This document shows, piece by piece, positions 25,428 to 36,294 of a stretch of 64,000 nt of DNA (its first letter is position 1; every line of letters begins with the position of its first letter). The stretch is from Paragonimus westermani (Eukaryota; Platyhelminthes; Trematoda; Plagiorchiida; Troglotrematidae). The stretch is taken from assembly GCA_008508345.1 (NCBI GenBank), contig QNGE01003803.1, forward strand, positions 1 through 64,000, in the 5' to 3' direction. The position numbers and the translations under genes are program-made. The notes beneath the pieces were generated by a model, which worked only from the letters and a program-made list of their open reading frames with translations, did not search any database and had not been told where the DNA came from.

Positions 25428-25931
25428 GTAAAAGTTGTTATGCTACATATAATGAGAAATCAAAGCCAACAACACGGACAACCCAGGTTGAAAGGTTGCA
25501 CAACAAGTCCGGTGACCAGAACTTAAAATGCTTGTAATGCAAGACAGATTGCAAATTTAGACTCGGCTAGTCAAATCGCAGCAATGAAAATCTGATTCGT
25601 CAGCGTGCGCTGACGTAATAATCGGCTACAAGCATTCCCTATAGAGAATCTTCCCAAAATATCGAAGCTCCGTATACAGCCCCAAAATGCCTGAATAGTA
25701 GGAAGCATTTTGAAAACAGCATAGAGTAGATGAGTTATAAAATCTGGCAAATTTCAATGGTCGGATATTTGTTGGATCCTGTAGTACGAGTGTGAACATT
25801 AAATTGGCGGCTGGGGCTTGTTTACTGTAACCGTTTTACCAGAATTTCACTGAATAAAATCAGACAAAACAGTGAACAATAGCTTTCGACCAGTCGAAAT
25901 CACACTAGTGCAACTGTAGTCTAATAGCAAT

Positions 25932-26075
25932 AGCCTCAGCGGTTGATAACAATCGCATTCTGACAGTTCCGGAGCCGGCTTGACGAACCTTGTGGATGAT
26001 TCGGAACGCTTCATCCGGATTTATTCGATGGCCAATGTCGATTAGGTGGGAGCCGATTGCACTGGAAATGGGCTT
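25932..26075 (-). repeat. Penelope-like C-terminal fragment, left arm beside assembly gap
   Basis: On the - strand it encodes KPISSAIGSHLIDIGHRINP, then DEAFRIIHKV and MRLLSTAEAIAIR (the last residues extend just beyond the arm). This is the well-known end of the Penelope GIY-YIG region (SxIGxHLxxTGH and AEAIAIR). It is the inverted duplicate of 26771-26914, with one mismatch in 144 bp. Confidence 0.85.
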
Positions 26076-26770
26076 NNNNNNNNNNNNNNNNNNNNNNNNN
26101 NNNNNNNNNNNNNNNNNNNNNNNNNNNNNNNNNNNNNNNNNNNNNNNNNNNNNNNNNNNNNNNNNNNNNNNNNNNNNNNNNNNNNNNNNNNNNNNNNNNN
26201 NNNNNNNNNNNNNNNNNNNNNNNNNNNNNNNNNNNNNNNNNNNNNNNNNNNNNNNNNNNNNNNNNNNNNNNNNNNNNNNNNNNNNNNNNNNNNNNNNNNN
26301 NNNNNNNNNNNNNNNNNNNNNNNNNNNNNNNNNNNNNNNNNNNNNNNNNNNNNNNNNNNNNNNNNNNNNNNNNNNNNNNNNNNNNNNNNNNNNNNNNNNN
26401 NNNNNNNNNNNNNNNNNNNNNNNNNNNNNNNNNNNNNNNNNNNNNNNNNNNNNNNNNNNNNNNNNNNNNNNNNNNNNNNNNNNNNNNNNNNNNNNNNNNN
26501 NNNNNNNNNNNNNNNNNNNNNNNNNNNNNNNNNNNNNNNNNNNNNNNNNNNNNNNNNNNNNNNNNNNNNNNNNNNNNNNNNNNNNNNNNNNNNNNNNNNN
26601 NNNNNNNNNNNNNNNNNNNNNNNNNNNNNNNNNNNNNNNNNNNNNNNNNNNNNNNNNNNNNNNNNNNNNNNNNNNNNNNNNNNNNNNNNNNNNNNNNNNN
26701 NNNNNNNNNNNNNNNNNNNNNNNNNNNNNNNNNNNNNNNNNNNNNNNNNNNNNNNNNNNNNNNNNNNNNN
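26076..26770. other. Assembly gap (695 Ns)
   Basis: The run of Ns begins and ends exactly at the inner ends of two inverted Penelope arms. The gap was probably caused by that palindromic structure. Its true content and length are unknown. Confidence 0.98.
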
Positions 26771-26914
26771 AAGCCCATTTCCAGTGCAATCGGCTCCCAC
26801 CTAATCGACATTGGCCATCGAATAAATCCGGATGAAGCGTTCCGAATCATCCACAAGGTTCGTCAAGCCGGCTCCGGAACTGTCAGAATGTGATTGTTAT
26901 CAACCGCTGAGGCT
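26771..26914 (+). repeat. Penelope-like C-terminal fragment, right arm beside assembly gap
   Basis: The same coding segment as 25932-26075 in the + direction. The only difference seen turns the Arg codon CGA of the left arm (after VRM) into the stop TGA. Similarity ends at 26914. Confidence 0.85.
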
Positions 26915-29900
26915 TGTACAACTGTGTCTAAGTTAGCAAGCTGGATACCACTGACAACCGACTGCAACCTTCGCATTCCGACACACTTCGAACAGCCCTT
27001 CATAGAACAAATTAGACTCGGGCTTCACCCTTGTCTGAAAAGATCCATAGCGCACGCCCGGGATGTGAACAGCTCACGACTTGGTGAGGTGACGTTGTCG
27101 ATTACTGTAGCACTCACCTCAAAGTAGATAGAACCAGATTAGCACATCTAAATACCCAATCAAACCTTGTGAGCCGTACTCAAGTTGCCAGAGGTTCTCT
27201 AAAGTAGGCGCATTAGCTGACCTGTTAGATCTGACAGCCAAATCAAGCTGAAATTACATATCCACGTAATTTGTTCAGCGGTCTACTGGCTACTCATAAC
27301 TAGGAGCTTGGCGGATGTGAAACGAACATTATTCCCATTAAACAGTCTAGATGTTGTAGCTCTCTAAGGAAACGCTGAGCAATCGACAGAAAGCTCATGA
27401 TCGAACGATAGATAAACTCATTGCTTAAACCACATGAGTCTAAACAATTGATATCTGCGTTCACTGAAAGGGGAGGGCAGTGAGTTATCTATTTGGGGTC
27501 AATGCATCCAGCGTTCTGTTCCCATCGCACCAGCCGGGGGGCACTCGGTTTTCTTTCGTTCTTCGTCAAACTAGTTCACTAGTCAGTGTTTGGTGTCACT
27601 GCATCAGATTATTTAATCAGTGGGTTTACCGGTGGTGCAGAATCTGAAGGTAGTTTCTAAATGTATCAATGGGTCATCCGCAAAATGGTACGAAAACGTC
27701 CACAAAAATGCCACCAGTGAGTCGAAAATCAAAAAACCCAGATTTTCTGTAACGAGTGATGGTGTGTTAGTGTGATACCAAAGGATCAACCTGATATGAC
27801 CCGCCTGACTGCCCCGTTTTAATTATAAAAAAAACGAGAACAAACGAAACGTGATTGGCAAGCAAGCAAATTATTAGTTAGCTAATCTTTCCAAAGTGGC
27901 GTTTAGCTAACAGATCTGCTAACGTAGCCAGTATGGTTAACGCTCCACAGTAAACGTACTTTGGGGCCTAGACTTGTGACCGCCTATTGGAGGGCTCGTC
28001 GCGAAAAGGTCTGATTTTACGGTTTTCTTATCTGTCCTATTCAGACCAAATAGGAGATTGCAAGAAAGACACAATCACCTCGTCTTAGGCGTGATTCTTA
28101 GACCAACCCTTTTTAACGAGCTACGATCTAACTGCCGTGTGCGTTGATCTTACGGTAGGGTCTTGAACCAAACAGTCTATCACGAAGGCGAATGTCGTTC
28201 GACCACTGCCTATATAGAACGTCAATTATATTCTACAGCTATACTAAAACAAAGGCATCAACATCAAAGTGTTGTCGATCAAACCGTCGTATGTTTAAGC
28301 CGTGAGTTGTTTGACTTCCTCAACACTGCATGAATACCTAGTACAAGTAAGAAAGGAGAACACTCAGAATGAACAGAAGAAACGATGGATAAGAACAGGG
28401 ATATTTGTTACATGAAGTTTTGCTGTACTCAGTTGTTACATTACTGCTCCTGAGCGGTCCTAAGGGAGTTTTGGTCTGAAATCCATATAAAAGACTATAT
28501 TGTTTGAGATACTAAGCCAGATTAATGACTGGTTATGTATTCCATTAGGAACTCGGCTCAATTAGTGACTCACAAAATATCAGCAACGACCCACTAATGG
28601 GAGCATTGTCGGAGTCGTAGTTGCTAGCCCTAAAACGTGTAGAACAGAGTTGGCACCGTTCAAAGACTTATCTATGCGATGAATGTTTGACACCTCGGCA
28701 CTACGTAGTGTGCAGCAAACTGACAGCTGACTAATGAGTTCCGATGGATTATTCAACCTCACAAATGCTCCAACGGATGGTGGGGAGGAAATGCTCGGAC
28801 TGGATCATAGCTAAGATTTTAAGTGTATAAGCCGAACAAGTCAACTTCAGCGTATGTAAAGAATTCCAATCTACTTACAAATAGTGGACTATCGAGGCTA
28901 CAGTTTATAACTCTCGGTCGGTTACACAACAGCCCGTACAAAACACGGCAATTTCAACATGAGCCGAGTAGATTTTAGCGATGCTGTCTGGATCTTTGTA
29001 GCCATATATAAAAGAAATCAGAGTGTAAATTCCGACGGGGTCATCCAAGATTAAATGCATCATATCAGGACTGGTGAGAATAATGCACAGGCGTAATCAA
29101 ACTAGTAGGTTGGTGGCCCATCAAATTTTCAAGGGTTATACATCAAACGAACTTGGCATATCGAAACTTTCACTGCCTGGTTCACAGGGATCAGCGCCTC
29201 AAGTGACCAGTACGCACGGTAGGCGCATAACTTACTCATGGTGCACCCAATCCTCTTCTAACTCGCTGTTCCCCTCCCGGGTTCTCAGCAGGAGACCGAA
29301 ACTCGATCAATATGGCAGAATTTACAACACAGGAGAGCAGGAGTTTTGGGCAAGAATAATGATTACTAAACAATGGTGTGGAATTTACGAAAGGTGCTCA
29401 AAAAAATCGCCGGTCCTTGCACTCACAGTAAAATGTGTCCTAAACAAGGAGCTCAAGCTTCTCATGGTAGTCGATGAGGAATCAGTTCGACCTGCAGTTC
29501 TAGACCCCGCTTCAATTTTGAAACTGTTTTCAGACCACTTCGACCTGGGTGGTCACGCAGAAAGAAAGCAAATGGCTCTGACGTGATGATTGTTCAGTTA
29601 GCCTCCTTCGTTAACCGGTACGCATCGGGACTATATTGTCGAAATCAGTTCGAGCTGGTGTTGCTGTCGCATAGTGTTCAATTGTACCAGCTTACCGAGA
29701 TTATAGCGCGTACCACACGACCGCTGGCAGCACGTGTACAATGCATGTGGATGCAGATTCCAGCATTTTCAACAGAACTATCGTAAACTGGTTACGTATT
29801 CACAAAATGAAGTAACTTGGCGCTGTTTAGTGAAAAATAGGTTCAAACAAATCTTTCGTTCCAGATAGCACCAGGCTTGCGTTGATTCTGATCTTCGCCC

Positions 29901-30685
29901 ATTACTATCCGGTTTTTAACAGTCCTGTAGCGTTTTTTCGTTTACGCAATGGTTGACGTAAACTACACTTCCATCACCTAACATAACAGTCTATTGCCAG
30001 CGTGATTCTGTTCCGAATACCAAATGCGAAATTCGTTCTTTCAAATATAGACATTGGACCCGATGATGTGCGCATCTGTTGACTCTGTTTTCCCTCAGCA
30101 TTTACAAGACTGAAATTAGGGGTGCTACTCTTGTCAGATTGGGTTATTGTAAACTCATATCTGAAAATCGATATGGTCCTTCGGTCAGCGACAATCTTTG
30201 GCCTTTTTGACCGGCACATACCAAGAACACTGTCTGATAAGTTGAACCACCTGAACTAACGAAAGGCTAGTTGGTGCGATCGGTCCATGAAGTAGGGGTG
30301 TGTGATTTAATTCAGTGGCTGTTGCATTCTCCAATTGTCAGTCACCTCAACTCGATCAGTGACGCATAACATTCTAAACATGAAAAGGTATAGCCAGTCA
30401 GACGATGAATGAACAAACAATGCAACGCTACATGCTTGCCCCCACCTAATCCAGCCTGAACTGTGGATCATATTGACAAAAAAGGACGAGGCCCAATCGA
30501 CTAGTTCCAGGAGTGCATTAAAACTAAGTTTATGACCACGAAAAGCCTTTCCGTGAAGTAAACGCAGGTTGTGGAAATCAATAAACTAGACGGAGGGGGT
30601 CAAGATATTGGCCACCTTGTCACTCGAAATTCCTCATAATCATTTATTGGACGACGTTAGACCCAATAAAATATAGATTACAGAG
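26915..30685. other. Intron of the putative channel gene, no supported gene
   Basis: A + strand open stretch at 29074-29586 (about 170 codons, for example WARIMITKQWCGIYERCS) is the longest frame. It lacks a recognisable domain and clear splice sites, so I leave it as undetermined. Nothing else is evident. Confidence 0.4.
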
Positions 30686-30689
30686 AGTT

Positions 30690-30850
30690 GATTCCAGTAG
30701 CCACCGGCGAAATGGTGGACAGCCGTTTCGACCTTATTCAGTTCCATCAGCACTACACAGGCCGGAAAATCGAACTCGTAATCCGTGAATAGGCGGCAGA
30801 TTATTGTCACGGTGTTTATCCATTAGACAATGTGATCGCTATCAGCTGGG
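30690..30850 (-). repeat. tRNA-derived SINE-like repeat
   Basis: Read on the - strand, TGTCTAATGGATAAACACC resembles the A-box part of an arginine-type tRNA, and GAGTTCGATTTTCCGGC about 45 bp later resembles a B box. The tail that follows (TCGAAACGGCTGTCCACC) is non-tRNA. The promoter-like boxes are seen; SINE identity is inferred. Confidence 0.45.
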
Positions 30851-32842
30851 CTTCAAAAAAGACATGCGAGTTTCTTTGGCTGTTGCGCTTCCTTTCGCCC
30901 ACAAGATGAAATCAACCAGCTGTTTGTGGTTAGCCTGCAAACAAGTAAACATCTATCATTGTCCCAGATAGGGCTGAAAGAATGTTTTACAAACAGTCGG
31001 TCCAGTGACTACCAGCGATCGATTTTAGCCTACGAGGAAAGTACACGGTTCAATGGTTTACTCAGGACCCAGTCAGAAAATAAAAGCATGCGGAACCTAG
31101 ATCGTACCATGTTGAGAAGAGCAACATACTGATGAGTGTTCTAAACACCAGACCAGCACAATGTCAGACAAAAAAACAAAATGGTTTCCATTATTCGTTC
31201 CACACAGAACATTTTTGAACGTGCATCCTCGTGAGTAAAACAAGTGGTCGGGGTTCAGTCAATTCAAACCTCACAAAAGAACGGCAGGTCGATTTTACCG
31301 TTTTTTCACAATCTACCTGTCTCTTCTTCGAGTAAGTGATTTTCACGTGACCAAAATGTTTGCCGCCGCTTCTCTTGAATGCACACCAAATCCCGAGTGT
31401 CATAAACAATTGGGTAACAAACGAACAACACACCCGCAGTGAAAAAAATCAGACATTCGCACTTAAAGGAAATGAGCTTGACCAAGCGATATTGGTGCTC
31501 GTACAGCCGCTCGCCTCAACAGTGACGTGAAATAGCATCAAGGAAAAAAATCCTGAAGAACGGTTAGAAGCGTCATGAATGCAGACACGTATGACAAAGA
31601 GATGATTCGAAAAGATCAACCCATTTCTCCCCCGTTGGCCGCGTAAGGGCAGATGTATGGACAGATTAACTGTCGCAGTGCACTGTGTGAATGTTCATGC
31701 CACTGTTGAATTGAGCACTGTCGAGTCTCCACATACGTACATTTCATTATAACCTCCTTTGGCGAGATCACACCAATCCAAATCACGACTGTATGAAGGA
31801 GTGGTGTTATGGCTAGTAAGTCGAAAAGGTGGTTAGTAAAGTGACTCGTGTATTGTGGCGAGTAGACTAAGCACGAACAACTGTCACATGCAAATGTAGA
31901 CACATAGTGAGCAAGAATCAGACGCGGATCGAAAAACCTAAGTGATACCATAGTTGGTCAATGAGAAACGACAAACACGTACAGGTGCGGCAGTTGGCCA
32001 ATGCCCAAGTGAGCAACGAATAGATACTGATGCACACGCACAAACAGCTCTGCTCAGAAAACCAACGTACATTGTGGACCAGAGGTCACAATATGTGATA
32101 AATAACAATTCATGTAATCGGATGGTATCAAGAAGTAAGCACTAATAATAACAAACTGGCTCATTCGGTCTAGGTAAATGCATATTCAGCAAGCGTCCAC
32201 GTAAGTCTGTAACGAATTACAAACAGTGCTCTTTTTTGTAAAGTTTAGGCTGGCTAACCAATAGCAACTGTCTTTATTAACTGTTTTTGTTCAATGGTGC
32301 ACACAGTGATTGCATTTGTTACATCATTTTTCATTTGGTCTGAATGAGGTAAGTGAGGAGAACAAGAAATCTGAACTCATTGCTTTGTCTTTCAGCCGCA
32401 TCTCACTTCAGAGTTGGTCTAACTGGCAGTTTAATCCGCATCTGTAGTCACGTTTCATTCGCCGTAGCTCCTACCTTAACGCCGATTAATCAGACGGATC
32501 TCGTTATGTTGAAACCCCTTTGTATCATATCAAAAGGTCGTCCAATTTTACAGAAACCTTCGTTTTTAGGCTTCTGATCACATTTTACAACTAAGGCCGT
32601 TGGTCTCATTCGGATCAGCGATCAGGTGTACCGAAAGAATATTCCCAGATTCTGTATCAATGATAAAATTACTGACCAAGAGATTGAAAACAAGGACACT
32701 AAACACGATTGATTAGTTTAACGAGAAAAGAAAGTTGCCAGAATAAGCAAAGCTATTTCTGATGGTTGGGAATAGTGGTGGTGTTGTTTGTAGCTCGGGT
32801 TGATTGTTTTGGTATTGATATGTTCGCCGAGCTTGGCATTTA

Positions 32843-32892
32843 GGTTGCAAACGTTTCATCACCAGACGAGGTGACATCATCAGTGCGCAAGT
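32843..32892 (-). ncRNA. Hammerhead ribozyme-like motif (left arm)
   Basis: The mirror copy of the right-arm motif: CTGATGA on the - strand at 32883-32877 and GAAAC at 32857-32853, with identical stems. In any transcript through both arms the long hairpin would compete with ribozyme folding. Confidence 0.5.
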
Positions 32893-32933
32893 GTTTCAGC
32901 GTATATTTTGAATGTCAAAATATGCGCTGAAAC

Positions 32934-32983
32934 ACTTGCGCACTGATGATGTCACCTCGTCTGGTGATGAAACGTTTGCAACC
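32934..32983 (+). ncRNA. Hammerhead ribozyme-like motif (right arm)
   Basis: CTGATGA at 32943-32949 is followed by a hairpin GTCACC/GGTGAT with loop TCGTCT, then GAAAC at 32969-32973 and a candidate cleavage triplet GTT at 32974-32976. GCA before the core (32940-32942) pairs with TGC (32977-32979) to close a short stem I. Stem III would be only two pairs (AC/GU) without a loop, as in the minimal hammerheads reported from Penelope-like elements, which act as dimers. One unpaired U after CTGATGA departs from the consensus. Activity is not shown. Confidence 0.5.
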
Positions 32984-33569
32984 TAAATGCCAAGCTCGGC
33001 GAACATATCAATACCAAAGCAAAGCTATGCTGACAGACTTGCATCAGAACGCTGAGGATAGAACGCCTGACGTGTTGGTTATAAGTTCACACTCACTCCA
33101 TTTACCTTCCAATGAACGCAGATCTCATTTGGTTAGATTCACGTTATATAAATGATGAGCCTGTCTATCATTAGATGATGAGCATTAGGCCGGCAGCCCA
33201 GCTTTACAACTACAAAACGTACCTATATAAAGATCGAATTTTAAACCCTATACATTGGAATAAAGGATATTGCTGGTCAGCACCAAAGCACAGCAAAAAC
33301 TAGACGACCAAATGACCGTATGAACGGAGTTGAAAATAAACTTCTGAAAATGACCGTTGCGAAGAAATTGCTCAAAGTGTCGGCACATACAAGTGAACAG
33401 TTTATTGATTTATTCACGGAACCAATTGGCAACTCCTACAAGGCGAACACAGGTAGAGAACGAGACAACGCTTGGGGTACACATGTACTTGCGGTCTATT
33501 TTCATACAGCGGTAACAAAAACAAGTGTAGTGCATAGGCATAATCAGGCAGCCATCATCATCATCATGG

Positions 33570-33850
33570 ACGATAAGGTACCTACATTTTGCAAACAAAC
33601 GACAGAGCTATAAACGAAATTAAGGCGTCATCGGCAAGGCAGTTTTTTGATGGTGTCATTAGGTTCACTTAATTCACAGGCAACTCGGCCAAATAACGAC
33701 AACGTCCACATCACTGAGCCCAATTAGCCACCATTTCACCTAAAGTCTCTAGCCACCGACTCTGTGTTGCGATGTCCCCAGCTGGGAGGCAAGCCTGACC
33801 TACAGTGGCCAACTCCTTCGTGAATGACTTCATTTATTTACGCCAGATCA
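33570..33850 (-). pseudogene. RTE-like LINE 3' end, degenerate
   Basis: The - strand includes WLETLGEMVANW, a variant of the WLETLSDMAxNR motif found at the end of fluke RTE-like endonuclease/reverse transcriptase proteins. The stretch aligns with 46390-46660, which has the same orientation. Only the extreme 3' part is present. It lies antisense in the last long intron of the putative channel gene. Confidence 0.6.
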
Positions 33851-34231
33851 TCAGACAGTACACGTTTCATAAGTGTCTCTTCGGCAGTCACGAACGTCCC
33901 CTGTAAGCCACAGATGAGTTGATCACCATGACTTATCTGAACGCCTGGACAGTGACCAAATGTGAATAATCTTCAGTAAGTGAGAGTCTAAGACCATAAA
34001 GCCTCAATCAGTGACACTACCACATTACTTGTTTGTAAACGTTCCTGCACGCTAATCAAAGGCAGTCAGAATTCCGAACAAAAAGTCTACTCTAACTTTA
34101 CACCTCAATTCGTACTTCGTCATCCGTAGTCAATATATACTCATTTTTGTGGCTACTTGACATCGAAAACTACTATCATTTTTCGCGCTTTTGAAATTAT
34201 TCAAATAATTTCTCGATGAAAGTTTATCCAG

Positions 34232-34412
34232 AATGGTGGTTCGCCACCTTTGTGTGAGCTGACATTTGAAATTCCATCCGGAGATAACCACCTCGGATCG
34301 GTTTATTTGTCTAGTGACCTAAAAATATCAAACCGGCTTGCATGTTGGACAAAAGTGTCCTCTCCGGAGAGAATAACTGGTGTCAAGAAACAGAAACAAC
34401 CAGCAATCCTTA
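34232..34412 (+). CDS. Candidate calcium-channel tail exon
   Basis: The acceptor TTTATCCAG ends at 34231. The frame reads NGGSPPLCELTFEIPSGDNH, then LGSVYLSSDLKISNRLACW and PERITG. It begins in phase 0, as needed after 25427. The frame runs to a stop at 34466-34468, but a donor at 34413 (GTAATC) or at 34380 (GTGTCA) would end the exon in phase 1, exactly what the last exon at 35645 requires. Both donors are weak, so the end is uncertain. No named domain is recognised. Confidence 0.45.
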
Positions 34413-34630
34413 GTAATCCGTCAGTTCGAAAGATAACAAGAACGCAGCTTTGTGACCCCAATAATTAGATACCAGCGAAGCTTACACAATATTTATTACC
34501 GTAACTCGCTCTAATCGATGTTAATACCCGTGGTACCTTTCAGTGATGACTAATCTTCAACCGCTTTCTCTTACTTTTAGCATCCGTCATATACAGATGC
34601 CATCATAACCAATGCGCCTAACTAAATAGT

Positions 34631-35345
34631 TCGGGATATGTTTTGAAGCCTCAAGGCGCACAGCACTTCGGCGAGATTGCTGTAGGCACGTAGATTCAAT
34701 GTTGGATAATGAAGAAAGGGAGGTTGTTCACCCGTTTGTGTACACTGGAAGTTGTATCAGCAGCAGACGCCGTCATGGTGGTAGATAGTAATACATCGGT
34801 GATTCTCATTGATGCCTAACTACCATACAACCTTAAAGAACAAGGCCAGTCCTGATGACGAAGAAGAGAAACAGAAGGGGGGTAAATGGAGCTCAACTGC
34901 CAAAAATAGCTCTGTCCATATTCAAACACTCAACATCACAGTAAGCAAACAACCGATGCGTAAGCGGAAGAGGTATGTGTAGTGAAATAGAAGCTGATAT
35001 GTCCAAGATCAGAAGCTAGGAAGTAGACACTTGCTTGTGACTCCCACGTGAGATCTCACATTCAATCCTTACACTCACACAGACTTAGATGGTTAGTCCA
35101 TGTACTAAGGATGTCGGCTGATTGTGTGTCACACCGAACACTGCCAACTCTGCGGCTGATTGATGTAGGGTGCGAGGTGGACCGGCGATGAGTCGGTGAA
35201 GAAAGATGAGTTTGTGTATCGAGGCGTTTCGTCCTGCGGAGTGGATTCGTCGCGACTGATGTTTGATGGTTGCAGACATTAGGTGAGATGTCGACTAATC
35301 CTGCTCACTGACGTGAATGTTGTCATTGTTTGGCCGAGTTGTCCA
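34631..35345 (+). mobile_element. RTE-like LINE 3' fragment (+), near-identical inverted copy at 49.3-49.9 kb
   Basis: The start encodes SMLDNEEREVVHPFVYTGSC, equivalent to the FxYLGSCIS block of RTE-like reverse transcriptases. After an inserted stretch of repeat R (34790-34960) it continues with HRLRWLVHVLRMSADCV and WLQTLGEMS. These are the RLRWLGHVLRM and WLETLSDM landmarks of the element's C-terminus. The whole segment matches the reverse complement of 49330-49943. That copy lacks about 110 bp present here (about 35090-35200). Internal stops show it is dead. Confidence 0.75.
34790..34960 (+). repeat. Dispersed repeat R, copy 2
   Basis: It begins GATAGTAATACATCGGTG, interrupts the LINE frame just after the SCISS motif, and ends near ACACTCAACATCACAG. 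It is shared with four other places in the window. Confidence 0.6.
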
Positions 35346-35424
35346 TGAAGTAAATGAACTTAGTGACGAGGGGCATTGAAAGCCGTAAGAAAGCTACCTT
35401 GCTGATGACTCTTTACTCTCAATT

Positions 35425-35590
35425 ATAGCCCGGTTGTTTGTTTGCACGGTTTATACACGTTGATGTCGAATGTTTGAGTACAGGTAGACTTATGTAGTAG
35501 GTAGGCCCCTTTTCTTTTTTTCCTGACTAGGACTGGTTGTACGGCAGTTGAACATCAACGCGAACGACTGCTGCTATTGCCGTCTTTGAT
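35425..35590 (-). repeat. Dispersed repeat R, copy 3
   Basis: The reverse complement contains GACGGCAATAGCAGCAG at one end and CAAACAAACAACCGGG at the other, aligning with the copy at 46215-46430. It ends about 55 bp before the acceptor of the last candidate channel exon. Confidence 0.6.
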
Positions 35591-35644
35591 GCTGGTAGGT
35601 CCCACTGTTGAATGTTTCATTCAAATATGTTTTAATTGATTCAG

Positions 35645-36294
35645 GTCGTCATGCAAAAGATATCGACTGGGATAGAATCTCTGCATGCAGGCTGCGTATG
35701 CGTTCTAGACAGAACTACACAAGTAATACCGACATCAGCAGGGCAACGGTGTGTCCATATGATCATGAACTCCATGATGGTTGGAGAGTGCAAGGGTCGT
35801 ATGCGGAAAAGTGTTTTCGCCAGACGGCTCCGCGAGCGCGATGCCAATTGAGACACGAATCCGAGCGTTGGGACGACACCCAGTACTGGGCCGGGTGCAC
35901 TGAACCAAAGAACGGTGGAACCTCCGTCCAATTAGATATCCAACCCCGTGTACAATCGTCCGGTCTTGGTTTGGACAAATGGCTGTTGGCAGACACAAGT
36001 GGACCGTGTAGGCTGAATCAGAAAGAAGACCACTCTCCAAACCATGATCGTACAATGCATGCTCCCGGTGCTAACGAGTTTTGTTCCGTTGAAGAAGGTT
36101 TTAACGTCTCATCACGAGTACAGGCTACTGATGAAGTGTCTGATAGATTATTTAAATTTCCTCGACTGCTGCAGTCCCCAACAACCAGACGTGCAGACAA
36201 CCAGGTAAATCCAAATTGCTCCTGGACTTTCTACCCCATCCCTCCACCAGAACATATCGACCCCTTAGAACAGATAAATCTGAGTGGACAATGA
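35645..36294 (+). CDS. Candidate terminal exon of the calcium-channel gene
   Basis: TTTTAATTGATTCAG (ending 35644) is a good acceptor. The frame is open for about 216 codons to a TGA at 36292-36294, starting RHAKDIDWDRISACRLRMR after a split codon and ending PPPEHIDPLEQINLSGQ. It enters in phase 1, compatible with the previous candidate exon. The sequence is polar, rich in Arg, Ser and Asp. Short motifs such as SGLGLDKWLLADTSG have no family I recognise, and no PDZ-type ending is visible. The next bases hold no canonical AATAAA, although ATAAAATTAAAAC occurs about 35 nt after the stop. An alternative is a terminal exon of a separate, unrecognised gene. Confidence 0.5.

Larger units (their letters stand above)
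32808..33018. repeat. 104-bp-arm near-perfect palindrome with twin hammerhead-like motifs
   Basis: Arms 32808-32911 and 32915-33018 are complementary except for one mismatch near the centre; the loop is three bases. Each arm carries a hammerhead-ribozyme-like core, read outward from the centre. The hairpin lies in the intron between the 25427 and 34232 candidate exons. It probably derives from two head-to-head copies of a Penelope-type terminal sequence. Confidence 0.92.

Noticed and set aside
24783..25526. Single-exon small gene starting near 24831
   Set aside because: There is no ATG at the beginning of the frame (it opens from an intron acceptor). It fits better as an internal exon.
25905..26893. 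Long open frames spanning the N run
   Set aside because: The frames are open only because Ns cannot form stops. Real coding sequence is limited to the Penelope arms at both ends.
29074..29586. 170-codon open frame as an additional channel exon
   Set aside because: No convincing acceptor at its beginning, no recognised motif, and a match to the phase 0 to 0 interval could be coincidence.
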